Source of the DNA: Lepidostoma basale
Taxonomy: Eukaryota > Arthropoda > Insecta > Trichoptera > Lepidostomatidae
Assembly: GCA_022606425.2 (NCBI GenBank)
Contig: JAHDVF020000731.1
Coordinates: 221,091-285,090, forward strand
DNA length: 64,000 bases
Direction: 5' to 3'
Part shown: one piece after another, positions 1 through 10,280 of the stretch
Layout of the letters: every line of letters starts with the position of its first letter
Position numbering within the stretch: the first letter of the stretch is position 1
Made by a program: the position numbers and the translations under genes
Notes under the pieces: model-generated
Told to the model about the DNA's origin: nothing
The model's input: only the letters and a program-made list of their open reading frames with translations
Databases searched by the model: none

Positions 1-24
1 CATATTTGAAAAAATATATAAATT

Positions 25-505
25 AAGTTATCGCCATATTGGTTTATTTATTAATTAAAGTTATTAAAAAAATACAAAAACATTTTACAACTTATACAAC
101 AACATTTTATAAACAATTAATAATATGAAAATCACAAATGAAAAAAACAACAAAAACATTAAACATCGGTACTTAGAACATATTCAGAGCATATTCGACG
201 AAAGATCGCAAGAGAACCGGCATCTCTTACCTCATTTGACAATTCGTTAAATAATTTAAATCCTCTATAAAAAAAAACACCTTTCTCTGTATTTTCAAGT
301 CTGGGTCTCCGGAGTCGGAATCTATCACGACCTCTCGTCAAATTGTCATGTATTTCATAACTATATGCTACATTTATAGTTAGATATGTAGGTACCATAT
401 TACTCTTAATTTTATAAACAAAAATCGGACCCTGTTCCATAAGTGATGCTTTGCGGTGTGGTCACCGCATTATGTAACCGGGTTCAACATATATGGCGAT
501 AACTT
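25..505. mobile_element. Putative DNA element with 15-bp inverted ends
   Basis: AAGTTATCGCCATAT at 25-39 is perfectly inverted at 491-505. The right end (about 458-505) recurs at 26180-26222, so this is a repeat terminus. The interior carries a LINE C-terminal fragment on the minus strand. The superfamily is unknown and I see no clear target duplication. Confidence 0.4.
159..440 (-). mobile_element. LINE RT C-terminal fragment (jockey/CR1-like)
   Basis: The minus-strand frame of 93 residues ends with a pattern typical of non-LTR retrotransposon C-termini: an arginine-rich RFRLRRPRLENTEKGVFFYR stretch, then FKLFNEL and a terminal ICSEYV before the stop. The 5' part, including the RT catalytic motif, is absent. 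It is a truncated, immobile copy. Confidence 0.55.
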
Positions 506-960
506 CATATATAATTAATATTTATTTTTTATAATTTTGGACAAATAAAGTTAAAACATAATATAATATAATAATTTTATATTGTTGGTTTTATAAAAAA
601 AATTTAATTACTGTAAAAAAAAAAATTAAATACTAGTTTTTTTCATACCCCTGATTTCCCCTAACCCCTTGATATAAAGTTTTACACCATTGTTCAAGAA
701 ACCATAAATATCTTAAACGTTATTTGGTAATGCTTCTTTCATGAAGTAAAACTTCTAGAATTCAATACTTAATATGGGTTAATAAATATCATTTTATTGC
801 CTTCTAAATTACCGTTCTAAGTATAGTAAATATTTAATTCACAACCCCAAAGAGCAGTTGTAGGCTTGAACTAGAGTTAAGCATTAGGCGAACAATTTTG
901 CAACCCTTTCGTTAAGGGTGGTCTCTGCTTACATTAATGTGACCAGAGGCGGCTTTATCA
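506..960. other. AT-rich stretch, nothing recognised
   Basis: The stretch has homopolymer runs and no coding-like frame. I see no repeat shared with the rest of the window. Confidence 0.4.
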
Positions 961-961
961 C

Positions 962-1280
962 ATGTGTGCTGTGTTTAGTATTGTAAATTCACTTCGGACG
1001 AATTCAATGTGGAAGCTGAGGACAATAGCAGGAAAGACTCTTCGAGATAGCGTGAGGAACACGGCTATCCGAGAAATCTGCAAGGTGGAAAACATCGTAA
1101 GATGGAGCAGACAACGCAGAAGATACTGGAATGAAAGAGAGGATGGAAGCCTCCAGAATCCCACACGTCGTGGCGCATCAGATTCCTGTTGGCTATTTCA
1201 GCTGGGAGTAAACTTCCCAAGAGAAGCCAACCAGAGGCCAACCTGCACAGACCAAAGGTCTAAAAGGAAAGATCTTCTGC
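962..1280 (+). mobile_element. LINE-C C-terminal fragment
   Basis: The frame contains LRTIAGKTLRDSVRNTAIRE, then ICKVENIVRWSRQRRRYWN. This matches the LINE-C copies at 3455-3992 and 47307-47663 (minus). After YWN the frame shifts, and the proline-rich GRPPKRW box is degraded. It is a defective RT tail. Confidence 0.65.
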
Positions 1281-1300
1281 TTAATGTTTACATTAGATCT

Positions 1301-1366
1301 TAATAGATGGCGCTAGTGTAGATTGAACAAAAAAATGTGAAGTATTTCCCAACATTGTAGCATATG
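1301..1366 (+). repeat. Repeat B, left part, interrupted by mariner
   Basis: The AGATGGCGCTAGTGTAGATT block resembles 27851-27900. The homologous continuation resumes at 2296, after the mariner, with the GTCGTAAGAAGGGCG block seen at 27944-27958. Confidence 0.6.
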
Positions 1367-1368
1367 TA

Positions 1369-2293
1369 CGAGGTATGTTCAAAAAGTATCGCGAATTTTG
1401 AATTTCCGCCGGTTACGTATATTCGATTTTTGATTTTTTGTGGCGTTATGTTGGTACTCATGTCTCTCACTTATGCCGATAAGTTCGGCCAGTTTTAATG
1501 TTCAGTTAATTTTTGAGAGCCACTTTGCTTGCACGTGTTTTGGCTCGTCTTCGATTTTTGCCCACTCCAAAAAAATGGATCAAAGAATCTGTATCAAATT
1601 TTGAGTGAAAAACAAAATTAAGTCCCCGGACGCATTCCGAATGTTGACTGTGGCATATGGTGAAGCTATCTTGGACCAAAGCAACGTTTATCGGTGGTAC
1701 AAAATGTTCTCAGAGGACCGAGAAGATGTGAACGAAAAAGAGCCTGCCGGACGCCCGAGCACGTCAACAACAGACGAAAACATTGATGAAGTGAATAACA
1801 TAGTATTGGCCAATCGTCGAATCACCGCTAGAGAAGTTGCTGAGGACACTAACATATCGCTTGGCTCGTGCCATTTGATTTTTACCAATGATTTGGGCAT
1901 GAGATCGGTCGCCGCGAAATTCGTACCAAAATTGCTCAATTTCGCATCTGCTTGTGCGCGAATTTTTGGCCAAAACAACACACCAATAATGCCGCAGCCA
2001 CCGTATTCCCCAGATCTGACCCCCTGTGACTTTTTCTTGTTCCCGAAACTGAAGAGGCCCATGAAAGGACGACGCTAGGCTACGATTGAGGAGATAAAGA
2101 CGGCACCGAAGGAGGAGCTGAACAAGATCACAAAAAATGATTTTTGGGGTGCTTCGAGGATTGAAAAAAACGTTGGCACAAGTGTATAATATCTGGTTGG
2201 GATTACTTTGAAGGGTACAAAATAGAAATTCATGAATATATAAATAATTTTTGAAAAAACACAAAATTCGCGATACTTTTTGAACAGACCTCG
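1369..2293 (+). mobile_element. Internally deleted mariner (DD34D family)
   Basis: Inverted ends of about 32 bp start CGAGGTATGTTCAAAAAGTA (left) and are mirrored at 2262-2293. TA dinucleotides flank both sides (1367-1368 and 2294-2295). Against the near-complete copy at 5538-6820, about 395 bp are missing at about 1939: the frame jumps from KFVPKLLNF to a region upstream of PQPPYSPDL. The first two catalytic aspartates (GDESW and HDNAP motifs) are therefore lost; the third, in PCDFF, remains. The codon after KF is a stop. The copy is non-autonomous but has both ends. Confidence 0.85.
1575..2200 (+). pseudogene. Mariner transposase pseudogene (deleted core)
   Basis: The protein starts MDQRICIKF, followed by a stop. 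It then reads through the N-terminal helix-turn-helix region (YRWYKMF, the RPSTSTTDENID linker, ANRRITAREVAEDTNIS). It resumes after the deletion with QPPYSPDLTPCDFFLFPKLK and KRPMKGRR, then a stop. An intact mariner transposase is about 345 residues. Two of the three catalytic aspartates are gone, so no transposition activity is possible. Confidence 0.8.
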
Positions 2294-2295
2294 TA

Positions 2296-2410
2296 CATCT
2301 TCCAAAAATTTGTCATTGGTCGTAAGAAGGGCGGAGTGGGGAATGTTGTATTACATAAAGCGTACGTTTTGTTTTTGGATTCCAGTATCAATCCCAATTT
2401 GGAAGATAAA
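2296..2410 (+). repeat. Repeat B, right part
   Basis: This resumes the repeat interrupted at 1366. The GTCGTAAGAAGGGCG and GGGGAATGTTGTATTACATA blocks recur at 27640-27680, 27944-27990 and 63910-63955. Confidence 0.6.
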
Positions 2411-2499
2411 TATACAATACACCATTAGCCAGGACACCAGATACCTATTTGAAGTAATTCAATAAAAAAAAATTGTTTGAATTTAAAAATTGTACTGTA

Positions 2500-2684
2500 T
2501 CTACGAGTGAGCTTCCAGCGCCATAAAACTGGATACACCCAGCTAAGGGAAGGTAACCCCGACAGAAAATCCTCCAGAGAAGGCAAGGGGATAACACACT
2601 GGATATTTTTCCCCAGGTCCGCACTTGGTGATTGTCAACGTTAGGGAGACCTGACAGGACACAGAGAGAAGAAGAAGAAGACTG
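2500..2684 (+). mobile_element. LINE 3' end ending in (GAA)n
   Basis: A degraded C-terminal frame ends with a GDLTGHREK-like stretch and an AGAAGAAGAAGAAG tail. The family is close to LINE-D, whose tail reads TRQGT before (GAA)n. Only the last 180 bases or so remain. Confidence 0.45.
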
Positions 2685-2689
2685 TATCT

Positions 2690-3100
2690 AATGTATTATT
2701 ATTCACATCCTTATTTAGTTTTCCAAGAAAAAAATAATAAACCAAATAAAATTTTAATGCACTCTATATAAAATATGATTACAATTGAAACTGATAGAAT
2801 CTTTATTAGAAAAAGTGTTTGTTTATTAGAAAAAGAATATTATTGAATTTTTTTTTCTGTTCACACAGAATAAAATAAAAACAGCGTCTACATTTTTTTT
2901 TGGAAACGTACCGTCACTCACACTATTACAAACAATCTCATTGAAATGAACGGACTCTAACAAGAACAGGTACAAAAAAGTTTGCCAAAATAATAAGTTT
3001 ATCTTTTTTTCTAAGCCCACAAGTTTTAGTCCCAAAATAATGTCATTATTACTCATGAAATCCGTCAAATAAAACAATATAACACGTCAAAACAATTCTC
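2690..3100. other. AT-rich stretch, nothing recognised
   Basis: I found no coding-like frame and no copy elsewhere in the window. Confidence 0.35.
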
Positions 3101-3101
3101 T

Positions 3102-3325
3102 AACTAACCATCACGCCGTTTTCCCGGAGAGAGGGCAGAGATGACAGATCACCACAATGCTCTGTCCTGGACATACCTCTGAAATTTCTCTTAATTCATA
3201 AATCGTAACATGCACGCTCGTCGATTTTCCTACTTCGAATCTAGGCGTCTTTTAATAATTTATTAATTTGTATATGCCATGTTTTCTTTGGTCGTCCACG
3301 GTTCCTCTTTTGATTAACACTGCTT
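3102..3325 (-). mobile_element. LINE-A 3' fragment
   Basis: On the minus strand it ends with the LINE-A terminal block (GGCGTGATGGTTAGTTAG type) at 3102. Upstream is a degraded form of the RGRPRKTWHDQIN and RNRRACMTRC coding region. It is an old, divergent copy. Confidence 0.65.
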
Positions 3326-3454
3326 GAATAGAACTTTTAACAATTCTCCTTTTAAATACGAGTAGTCCATTGTTTTGGCCGAAATACTATGATAATTTTC
3401 TGTACGCCAAGAAAAAATTGAACAGGTAGACTTCCATTTCGGTTCGCTTCCAAA

Positions 3455-3992
3455 ATGGAAGTAACCAGCTCTAATGACTTCTCCAGAGAAGTAAGGTCAC
3501 AGTTAGCTAAGGCTGCAGCGGTTGCAGGCTGCCTGAAAGATGTCATATGGAGGAACAAGGACATGACTGACAGCAAGGTACGCATTTATTAGACCTGTGT
3601 GCGACCAATCCTCACATATGGCATTGAATCGCGGGTAGAGACTGTCAAGACAAAGAGCATGCTCAGGACAACCGAGATGAAAACACTCCGCGCTATAGCT
3701 GGCAAAACCCTACGTGATCGAGTTAGGAATACAGCAATCCGAGAAATCTGCGAGGTCGAAGATGTGGTCAGATGGGGACGTCAAAGACGGCGATACTGGG
3801 ATCAACATGTTGAAAGAATGAGCTCAAATATGATACCATACATAGCTCTCCATGGAACGCCAAACGGACAACGCCGACCAGGAAGACCCCCGAAACGGTG
3901 GAGAGAAAGCTGGAGTTCAGCGTTTCAAGAGGACCCGCCTGAAATAACAGACTCCTAAGTCTATCAAAAGTCAAGAAGAAGAAGAAGAAGAC
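3455..3992 (+). mobile_element. LINE-C RT C-terminal region
   Basis: This is a well preserved tail of a non-LTR retrotransposon polyprotein. It reads VRPILTYGIESRVETV, EMKTLRAIAGKTLRDRVRNT, REICEVEDVVRWGRQRRRYW, then QRRPGRPPKRWRESW and a stop at 3958. A (GAA)n tail follows at 3974-3991. One stop interrupts it (VRIY* before TCVRP). The RT catalytic domain and endonuclease are absent, consistent with 5' truncation. Confidence 0.8.
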
Positions 3993-4069
3993 TATGATAC
4001 TTCAACACTATAAACTCTTAAATTATAATAATCTGTTTTTATGTATCACAATTTATTTTCATTTTTCGC

Positions 4070-4105
4070 GACAGCTGTTTCGTCATCCTAAGTTGACAAC
4101 ATCAG
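4070..4105 (-). ncRNA. Hammerhead-like ribozyme core, family HH2
   Basis: Minus strand: CUGAUGU (last core A is U), an extra U, stem II GUCAAC/GAUGAC with one A-A mismatch around UUAG, then GAAA. Next comes the palindromic stem III ACAGCUGU and C at the cleavage position. Stem I is poorly paired. The match at 22201-22236 has the intact CUGAUGA. Confidence 0.5.
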
Positions 4106-5537
4106 GTGTTACAATAATTTATCAACTGTTAACATTAAATTTTCGTGATTTTTCGAACCTTTGTGTGTATTTGTTTCTATCTTTTCCATGTACAGATTAA
4201 ATTTTATTATTTGAAATTGGACTTTTTGAGAATATAAAAAATTGCATCTGTCGCCACTGGTTGTTGGAAGATATAAATAGTCTAACTGCGGCGTACAATG
4301 GTCAGTTGATTGTAAATATTTGAGAGCTTTAACCGTTCGTTTAACGTTTGGCAGTGGTTCATAATGAATACATAATGCACTGCGTCATGCGTCACAGTAG
4401 TTTGTTACGCTATGTAGATTTTTTGACGTTAATTTAAGACTCACTCACTTCTTTCCAGATGTCAAATTATGAAGTTATTATATTAAAAATATATATTGGA
4501 CCGACATATGTATAACATATTATATCTTAAATCAGTAGTATTAAAAAAGGACCAATTTTTCAAATGTTATATTATATTAGGTCCTTACATATGAAATTGG
4601 CGTTTTGTATGGGAGGAACATAAAGTTGATTTTTTTTAAATATTATATATTTATTTAATAAAAGTATGTACCATTGCTATCTATGCACTTTTGCCATCTC
4701 ATAGGTAGTTCATCGATCCCTTTACTAAAAAAACCATTCGGACGGGAATCAATAAAATCTTTGAAGTCGGTTTGGACTGCCCCATCGGAGTTGAATTTTT
4801 TCCCTTGCAAGAAGTTATCCAAATTTCGAAAAAAATAGTAATCTGTTGGGGCAAGGTCCGGAGAGTACGGTGGATGTCTTAGACATTCCAATTGAAGATC
4901 TTCTAATTTGGTAGCCGTCTGTTGTGCAGTGTGTGGTCTAGCGTTATCATGAAACAGCAGTGGCCTAGAGCGATTGACCAGCCTCGGTTGTTTAGCAGCT
5001 AGCTTTTCCATCATGGTTTGCAATTGCTGACAATAGACATCTGCCGTAATCGTCTGGCGAGATTTAAGAAAGCTGTAGTGAACGACACCAGCACTAGTCC
5101 ACCAAACGCTCACAAGTAACTTTTTTGGAGTCAATTTTCGCTTGGGGCATGGTTTGGCTGGTTCGGCAGGGTTCAGCTATTGCGATGAGCACTTCCGATT
5201 ATCATACAGGATCCATTTTTCATCACAGGTTCAAATTCGATTTAAAATCCCTTCATTATTGTGCCGGTTGAGTAATGCAACGCAGCAGTCAACGCGCGTT
5301 TGTTGATTTGCTTCACTCAATTCGTGAGGTACCCACCTTTCAAGCTTTTTCACCTTCCCAATTTGCTTCAAGTGGATTAAAGCAGTTTTATCACTACTAC
5401 CGCAGCCTGCAGCTAACTCGGACGTGGTTTGTGATGGATCCGCTTCCACAATAGCCTTCAATTCTTCATTATCAACTTTAGTCTCCGGCCGTCCACGGGG
5501 CTTGTTCTGCAGGTCGAAATTTCCAGAACGAAAATAC

Positions 5538-6820
5538 GAACGGCTACGTATATTTGATTTTTGATTTTTTTGTAGCGTTATGTTGGTACTCATGTCCCTT
5601 ACTTATGCTGACAAGGTCGGCCATTTTGAATGTTTAGTTAATTTTTGACAGCTGTTTTGCTTGGATGTGTTTTGGCTCGTCTTCGATTTTTGCCTATTCC
5701 AAAAAATGGATCAAAGAATCTGTATCAAATTTTGTGTGAAAAACAAAATAAAGTGCGCGGACGCATTTCGAATGTTGACTGTGGCATATGGTGAAGCTAC
5801 CTTGGACCAAAGCAACGTTTATCGGTGGTACAAAATGTTCTCAAAGGGCCGAGAAGATATGAACGACGAAGAGCGTGCCGGACGCCCGAGCACGTCAACA
5901 ACAGACGAAAACATTGATAAAGTGAAGAAAATAGTATTAGCCAATCGTCGAATCACCGTTAAAGAAGTTGCTGAGGACCTAAACATATCGATTGGCTCGT
6001 GCCATTCGATTTTAACCAATGATTTGGGCATGAGTCGGGTCGCCGCGAAATTCGTGCCAAAATTGCTCAATTTCGACCAAAAACAGCATCGCGTTAACAT
6101 TGCTCAGGAGATGTTGGACTCGGTCCGTGACGACCCAAATGTGCTCCAGAGGGTCATAACTGGTGACGAATCATGGGTTTATGGTTATGACGTGGAAACT
6201 AAAGCTCAATCATCCCAATGGAAGCTGCCGCATGAGCCAAGACCAAAAAAGCGCGCCAAGTTCGGTCGAACGTGAAGGTTTTGCTCACAGTTTTCTTCGA
6301 TTGCAGGGGCGTGGTGCATCATGAGTTCTTGCCACAGGGTAGTACGGTCAATAAGGAATATTACCTGCAAGTTATGCGCAATTTGCGCGAAGCAATCCGC
6401 CAGAAACGCCCGGATTTGTGGAAGAACAAAAACTGGCTTTTGCACCATGATAACGCCCCTGCTCACACATCGTTGCTTGTGCGCGAATATTTGGCCAAAA
6501 ACAACACAGTAATGGTGCCGCAGCCACCGTATTCCCCAGACCTGGCCCCCTGTGACTTTTTCCTGTTTCCAAAACTGAAGAGGCCCATGAAAGGACGACG
6601 CTACGCCACGATTGAGGAGATAAAGACGGCATCGAAGGAGGAGCTGAACAAGATCACAAAAAATGATTTTTTTAAGTGCTTCGAGGATTGGAAAAAACGT
6701 TGGCATAAATGTATTATATCCGAGGGGAATTACTTTGAAGGGGACAAAATAGATATTCATGAATAAATAAATACTTTTTGAAAAAATATAAAATTCGCGA
6801 TACTTTTTGAACAGACCTCG
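5538..6820 (+). mobile_element. Nearly complete nested mariner lacking its left end
   Basis: The right inverted end closes at 6820 (CTTTTTGAACAGACCTCG) followed by TA. The left end, compared with 1369-1411, is missing about 43 bp including the whole terminal repeat. It sits in the opposite orientation inside the 4577-7098 mariner, so it is the younger of the two. Without a left terminus it cannot move. Confidence 0.85.
5706..6766 (+). pseudogene. Mariner transposase, one frameshift
   Basis: Starting at MDQRICIKF (5706), it reads an N-terminal HTH domain, the RPSTSTTDENID linker and a second HTH (LANRRITVKEVAEDLNIS). The DDE domain follows: GDESWVYGYD, then after the frameshift HHDNAPAHT and SPDLAPCDFF. 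Exactly 34 residues separate the second and third aspartates (DD34D). One base is missing in the A-run at about 6245-6250, which moves the frame before KVLLTVFFD. Stop at 6766. Apart from that single frameshift the protein is full length (about 350 residues), so it decayed recently. Confidence 0.88.
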
Positions 6821-7099
6821 TACATCATTAATCTTTCGAGCCTTTTCTGCAGCACTGGTGCCACGGTGGAACTCGTACTGTAAATAACGCGATATTTCAA
6901 GTTTTCCATTTTGTAAACTGAGTGACGCAAAGAAAAAAAACAATTGAGGAAAAAATAAATGAATTATAATTTTCAAAACACAAATACTTGAGTAAATAGC
7001 TGTATAAATTTGAATTTGGAATTCCTAACCAAAGAGAAGATATTTGAGATCAAAGTTGCCAGTACGGCAAAACCCCAATTTCATATGTAAGGACCTAAT

Positions 7100-7470
7100 A
7101 TATGAATATTTTAGATGTAAAATTTAATTGCATTATATTGAATACGAATCCTCTTAACCGCCCTACCTTTGGGTTATTTTCCGAGAAACGTGCGAAAATG
7201 CAGGTTTTTTATTAATGAAATTTAATTATATATTTATTTTATTTTTTTAAATTACGAAACGTCAAATACTCGTCACACTTCGCTTGCCCCTTGTAAAACT
7301 ATCATATTTATGAAGACTTGAACTCGAGTGTTCTTGGCACACGCGCGTATTCCTAACAGTTTGTACATTTTAGGTACATTACTTTTTCTCAAGTGCGTAC
7401 GTGATACGGGATAGCGAAGAATGGTACAGGCAAAGTGAACGTATCACGTATGTTCAAATACGTAGGGTGG
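7100..7470. other. AT-rich stretch, nothing recognised
   Basis: I see no frame or repeat shared elsewhere. Confidence 0.35.
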
Positions 7471-7855
7471 TTAAATAACAAGTGAACGAATTTGTTTATT
7501 TAGGAAGTATGTTGATGGGAGAGTGGAGAAGGATATTGAAAGAAGGGTTGGGGCAGGTAACAGAGTAAATGGTGCACATAAAGTTGTCATCGCAAATAAA
7601 AACCTATCCAAAAATGCTAAGATTGCAGTGCATAATGGTGTTCTTGTGCCGACCCTTGAGGCTGAAGAAAACGTGGCACGATCAAATCAATCAAATAATA
7701 AATGTCGGTCACGTGAGGAGTCGGAGAAATCGACGTGCGTGCATGACAAGATGTATGAATGTAAAGGAATCGAGAGAAGTATGTCAGGACAGAACAGTGT
7801 GGCAGTCCATACTTTCTGCCTACCCCTACTGAGAAACGCCGTGATAGTTAGTTTG
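7470..7855 (+). mobile_element. LINE-A fragment with internal deletion
   Basis: It contains NEFVYLGSM-like and ERRVGAGN-like codons, then KNLSK...VLVPTL. It jumps directly to KTWHDQINQI, RRNRRACMTRCMNV and VWQSILSAYP. Roughly 100 codons between LVPTL and KTWHD are missing compared with 36260-36767. Confidence 0.75.
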
Positions 7856-7865
7856 AAAGTTCATT

Positions 7866-7965
7866 TTTCTTCTTCTTCTTCTTCAAGTGCCCTGTCGGGT
7901 CCCCCAAACGTTGGCGATCACCTCGGCAAACATGTCCCTGTCCTACGCCGCTCGGAATAGCACCA
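7866..7965 (-). mobile_element. LINE-D 3' end
   Basis: On the minus strand, AAQDRDMFAEVIANV-type codons are followed by the (GAA)n tail at 7866-7884. It matches the 3' end of 38372-38867. Confidence 0.65.
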
Positions 7966-8178
7966 GTTTTTCTTAAATAATTTCTTTAATAACTTTAATA
8001 CCAATACTTAAATTCAGTAAATATTTCATTTTTTTTTCATGTAAACATGTTTACCACCCCTGATCTGCTTGTATATAAAGAAGTAAGTTTGTAGCAGTGG
8101 CACCAATCTATCGATGCTAGCGGAGCCTGGCGAAATCGGTTGCTGTTGAAATAAAGACAAAAGTGGAAGTAGATAAAA
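7966..8178 (+). repeat. Repeat R3, structured non-coding repeat
   Basis: This is homologous, in opposite orientation, to 10280-10440 and 11770-11950 and more weakly to 39730-39800. Conserved blocks include TTTACCACCCCTGATCTG and a TCGATGC...GGCGAAA core. The core resembles but does not match a hammerhead. Confidence 0.5.
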
Positions 8179-8430
8179 AACATAACTAACTAACCATCAC
8201 GCCGTCTCCCCGAAAGGGTAGGCAGAAAGAATGGACTGTCACACTTTTACTGATGCGGCACTCCATCCTTCTCTTTTCGCCCCGCGGGAGACGCGGTGTG
8301 ATGGGTTGCGAACCTCATCGCCACCAATAGGCATCTCCCGCGCACACTTCGATCGTCCAACATCCACAAAATAAATTTAAAACAAATAATATAAAATAAA
8401 ATAACAAAATAAAAATGATTTAACACAAAA
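8178..8430 (-). mobile_element. SINE-A copy
   Basis: The minus-strand head contains a B-box-like GGTTCGCAACCC, then a GC-rich CACCGCGTCTCCCGCGGGGC block. It ends with the LINE-A-like 3' end, the CCC-TTTC-GGGG hairpin and (GTTA)n at 8178-8200. The same structure occurs at 25672, 29826, 30586, 48873 and 62001. Confidence 0.8.
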
Positions 8431-8778
8431 TGTGCTTCTTAGATGGTGCACATATGGTCATCCTCAAAAAACATCGTTTTATTTAATTATTATTTCAATA
8501 AATTAGTGTTTTTTAATTATGTTTATGTCTATTTTATTTTAAAACTTTAAACATCAAACCGATTTATACAAAAAACATATTATTTTGAAAGCATCATTAC
8601 ATTTAGTTAAAATATATTATATTGTTTACGTATTTTTATATTTTTTCATTTCAAGGAATTTCCATTTAAACATTTGGATTACCTCCAAAACTAACAACGC
8701 GCAATGCTTCGTTCCTCTGTTCAAATAACATGAAGATCTGAGCTTGATCCCGAGGAGATATTTCCAGGACCAAAGCGA

Positions 8779-8809
<31 letters not shown>

Positions 8810-9100
8810 AAACGAATGGAAAGCGAGATAAATAAGGTATGGATGAAAGCTTATCGGCCCGGAGAAAGCTCGCTGCAAAGCTTCGGAGAAGTTTATACAT
8901 ACAAGTCAACTTAAAACTTGTATGGTAAATGGTTCTTAAATTTTTCAAGGGCGCCATTTTATCGGGTTTCCTAAAAGCTTTTTGCGTATTAAAAAAAGTT
9001 TATCCTTCTGGGGTGAAGAATATATTAAAACTCTTAATGGAGAGCTAAACAGTTGTGTGTCCATATGAGGCCTGCTAAAAAGAAACTACAAATTTGTTTA
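8430..9100. other. AT-rich stretch with one dinucleotide run
   Basis: Only the (GT)n run at 8779-8805 stands out. I see no gene. Confidence 0.35.
8779..8805. repeat. (GT)n microsatellite
   Basis: Thirteen GT units in perfect tandem. Confidence 0.95.
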
Positions 9101-9104
9101 TTAT

Positions 9105-9490
9105 ATAAATAATTATTTTACGACCGAAGAAAACGTATCACGATCAAATCAATCAAATTTTAAATATCGGCCACATGATGTGTCGGAGAAATCGACGTGC
9201 TTGCATGACACGATGTATAAATGTTGAGGAATCCATGTATGTCTTACAAGAACAGTGTGGCGGTTCAAGTTTTCTTTCATTCAGATATCCACCCATCTGT
9301 CGACTTCAGGAGTCCGAAATAGTGGTAATGGTAAAATATGATTTGTCTTACCACCATCGCCAAAATTTTGGGGACCAATTCTCTGCGGATTTGAAGAGAT
9401 GGACACTTCAAAACCCATAGCTTTAGAATATTTCGAGAGCTCGGCCGTGCTGGAGGAAGCCTTTTTGTTCCTGGTAGATATTTCCCACAG
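9105..9490 (+). mobile_element. Chimeric repeat: LINE-A piece fused to LINE-J piece
   Basis: LINE-A codons (RRNRRACMTRCINVEES) pass into a LINE-J stretch (FESSAVLEEAFLF). The same composite occurs at 14775-15430, so the fusion multiplied as a unit or was duplicated. Confidence 0.65.
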
Positions 9491-9494
9491 CATA

Positions 9495-9606
9495 GATTGT
9501 TTGTGGAAGTGGATGCGGATCGCTCAGAATAGAAGAGAATGAAAAATGCGAGAGGAGGCCTACGTCCAGGAGTGGACGGTCAATACAGGCTGAAGAAGAA
9601 GAAGAA
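9495..9606 (+). mobile_element. LINE-B 3' end
   Basis: The frame reads REEAYVQEWTVNTG, then a stop and (GAA)n. It is duplicated at 11530-11648. It matches the C-terminus of the longer LINE-B at 16425-16762. Confidence 0.7.
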
Positions 9607-10150
9607 ATTTCAGAAAAAATTTCTGAGGTATCTCTACATGAGGGAGTATGGAAGTTATCCGTGGCTCTATCCCACGGCATTTCTTTTGGGAATGCTCGGA
9701 ACCAATTCTTTACAGCTTCGAAGAGATGGACATCTCACAACCCATTTCTTTAAATTAATCAGGGGATATTTCGAGAACTCGGCCGTGCTAGAGGGTGTTG
9801 GTCTTTTTGTCCCTGATAGATTTCTCCGACAGCGACAGCACAGATTGTTTTACCAACCGGCCACCAGAACCAATCTGCCTCTGGTGACACCGGTGGGAAG
9901 AGCAATTAGTCTGCTGAACGCGGTCTCCTCGGAGATCGACGTCTTTTATATTAGTGAAGGTACGTTCAGGGGACAAATACTCTTGACTTTAGAAAGTATG
10001 TTGTCTTCCTAATGTCTAACCATCTCTAATGCGTTCATGGTACTTTGTTGTATTTTTATAATATTTTACCTGTACTCAATAGATGCCTTAAACATTTTCC
10101 TGTTTGTAATGTCTTTTGAGTTAATAAACTGATTTGATTTGATTTGAAAG
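9607..10150 (+). mobile_element. LINE-J 3' end inserted in (GAA)n
   Basis: The frame reads FLRYLYMREYGSYPWLYPTA, HFFKLIRGYFENSAV and LPLVTPVGRAISLLNAV, with a stop at 10012. A short 3' UTR follows, ending in (TTTGA)n at 10130-10147. GAAGAAGAA-type target sequence flanks both sides. The duplicate copy at 11640-11650 lacks this insert, so the insertion post-dates the duplication. Confidence 0.8.
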
Positions 10151-10162
10151 AAGAAGAAGAAG

Positions 10163-10280
10163 AGATTGTTGAACCTACCAGCCGCCAGAAAAAAATTACC
10201 TTTGCCGATGCCGATGGAAAGAGCATTTAGTCTGTTAGACGCGGTCTCCCCGGAAATCGACGTCTTTCTTATTAAATAAA
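10163..10280 (+). mobile_element. LINE-J fragment
   Basis: The frame reads LLNLPAARKKLPLPMPMERA then FSLLDAVSPEIDVF, parallel to the LPLVTPVGRAISLLNAV region of LINE-J. It is duplicated at 11650-11763. Confidence 0.6.

Larger units (their letters stand above)
4655..6909 (-). pseudogene. Mariner transposase pseudogene, interrupted
   Basis: In minus-strand order: N-terminal HTH segment EFHRGTSAAEKARKINDV (6900-6823), foreign mariner, then FRSGNFDLQNKPRGRPETKV and ERWVPHELSEAN. The DDE region follows, with TCDEKW, HDNARPHT and SPDLAPTDY. Spacing between the second and third aspartates is 34 residues, so this is DD34D mariner. Stops lie after GILNRI (about 5231) and inside the SSQW motif (about 5165). 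The stop at 4655 follows GTYFY. It is non-functional, with all three catalytic aspartates still readable. Confidence 0.85.
4577..7098 (-). mobile_element. Mariner split by a second mariner
   Basis: The ends are TTAGGTCCTTACATATGAAA at 4577 and its inverse ending at 7098, each flanked by TA (4575-4576 and 7099-7100). Without the insert of about 1.28 kb the element is about 1.24 kb, the usual mariner size. Its minus-strand transposase starts near 6909, breaks at 6820 and resumes at about 5537. The coding bases expected between KARKINDV and FRSGNFD are lost at the insertion, so a small deletion accompanied or followed it. Confidence 0.85.

Noticed and set aside
6206..6976. A 256-residue minus frame as a novel protein
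   Set aside because: It starts in the outer mariner's N-terminus and then reads antisense through the inserted mariner. A product of nesting, not a gene.
8666..8957. Minus-strand frames with THTHTH runs
   Set aside because: They run through the (GT)n microsatellite; no other support.
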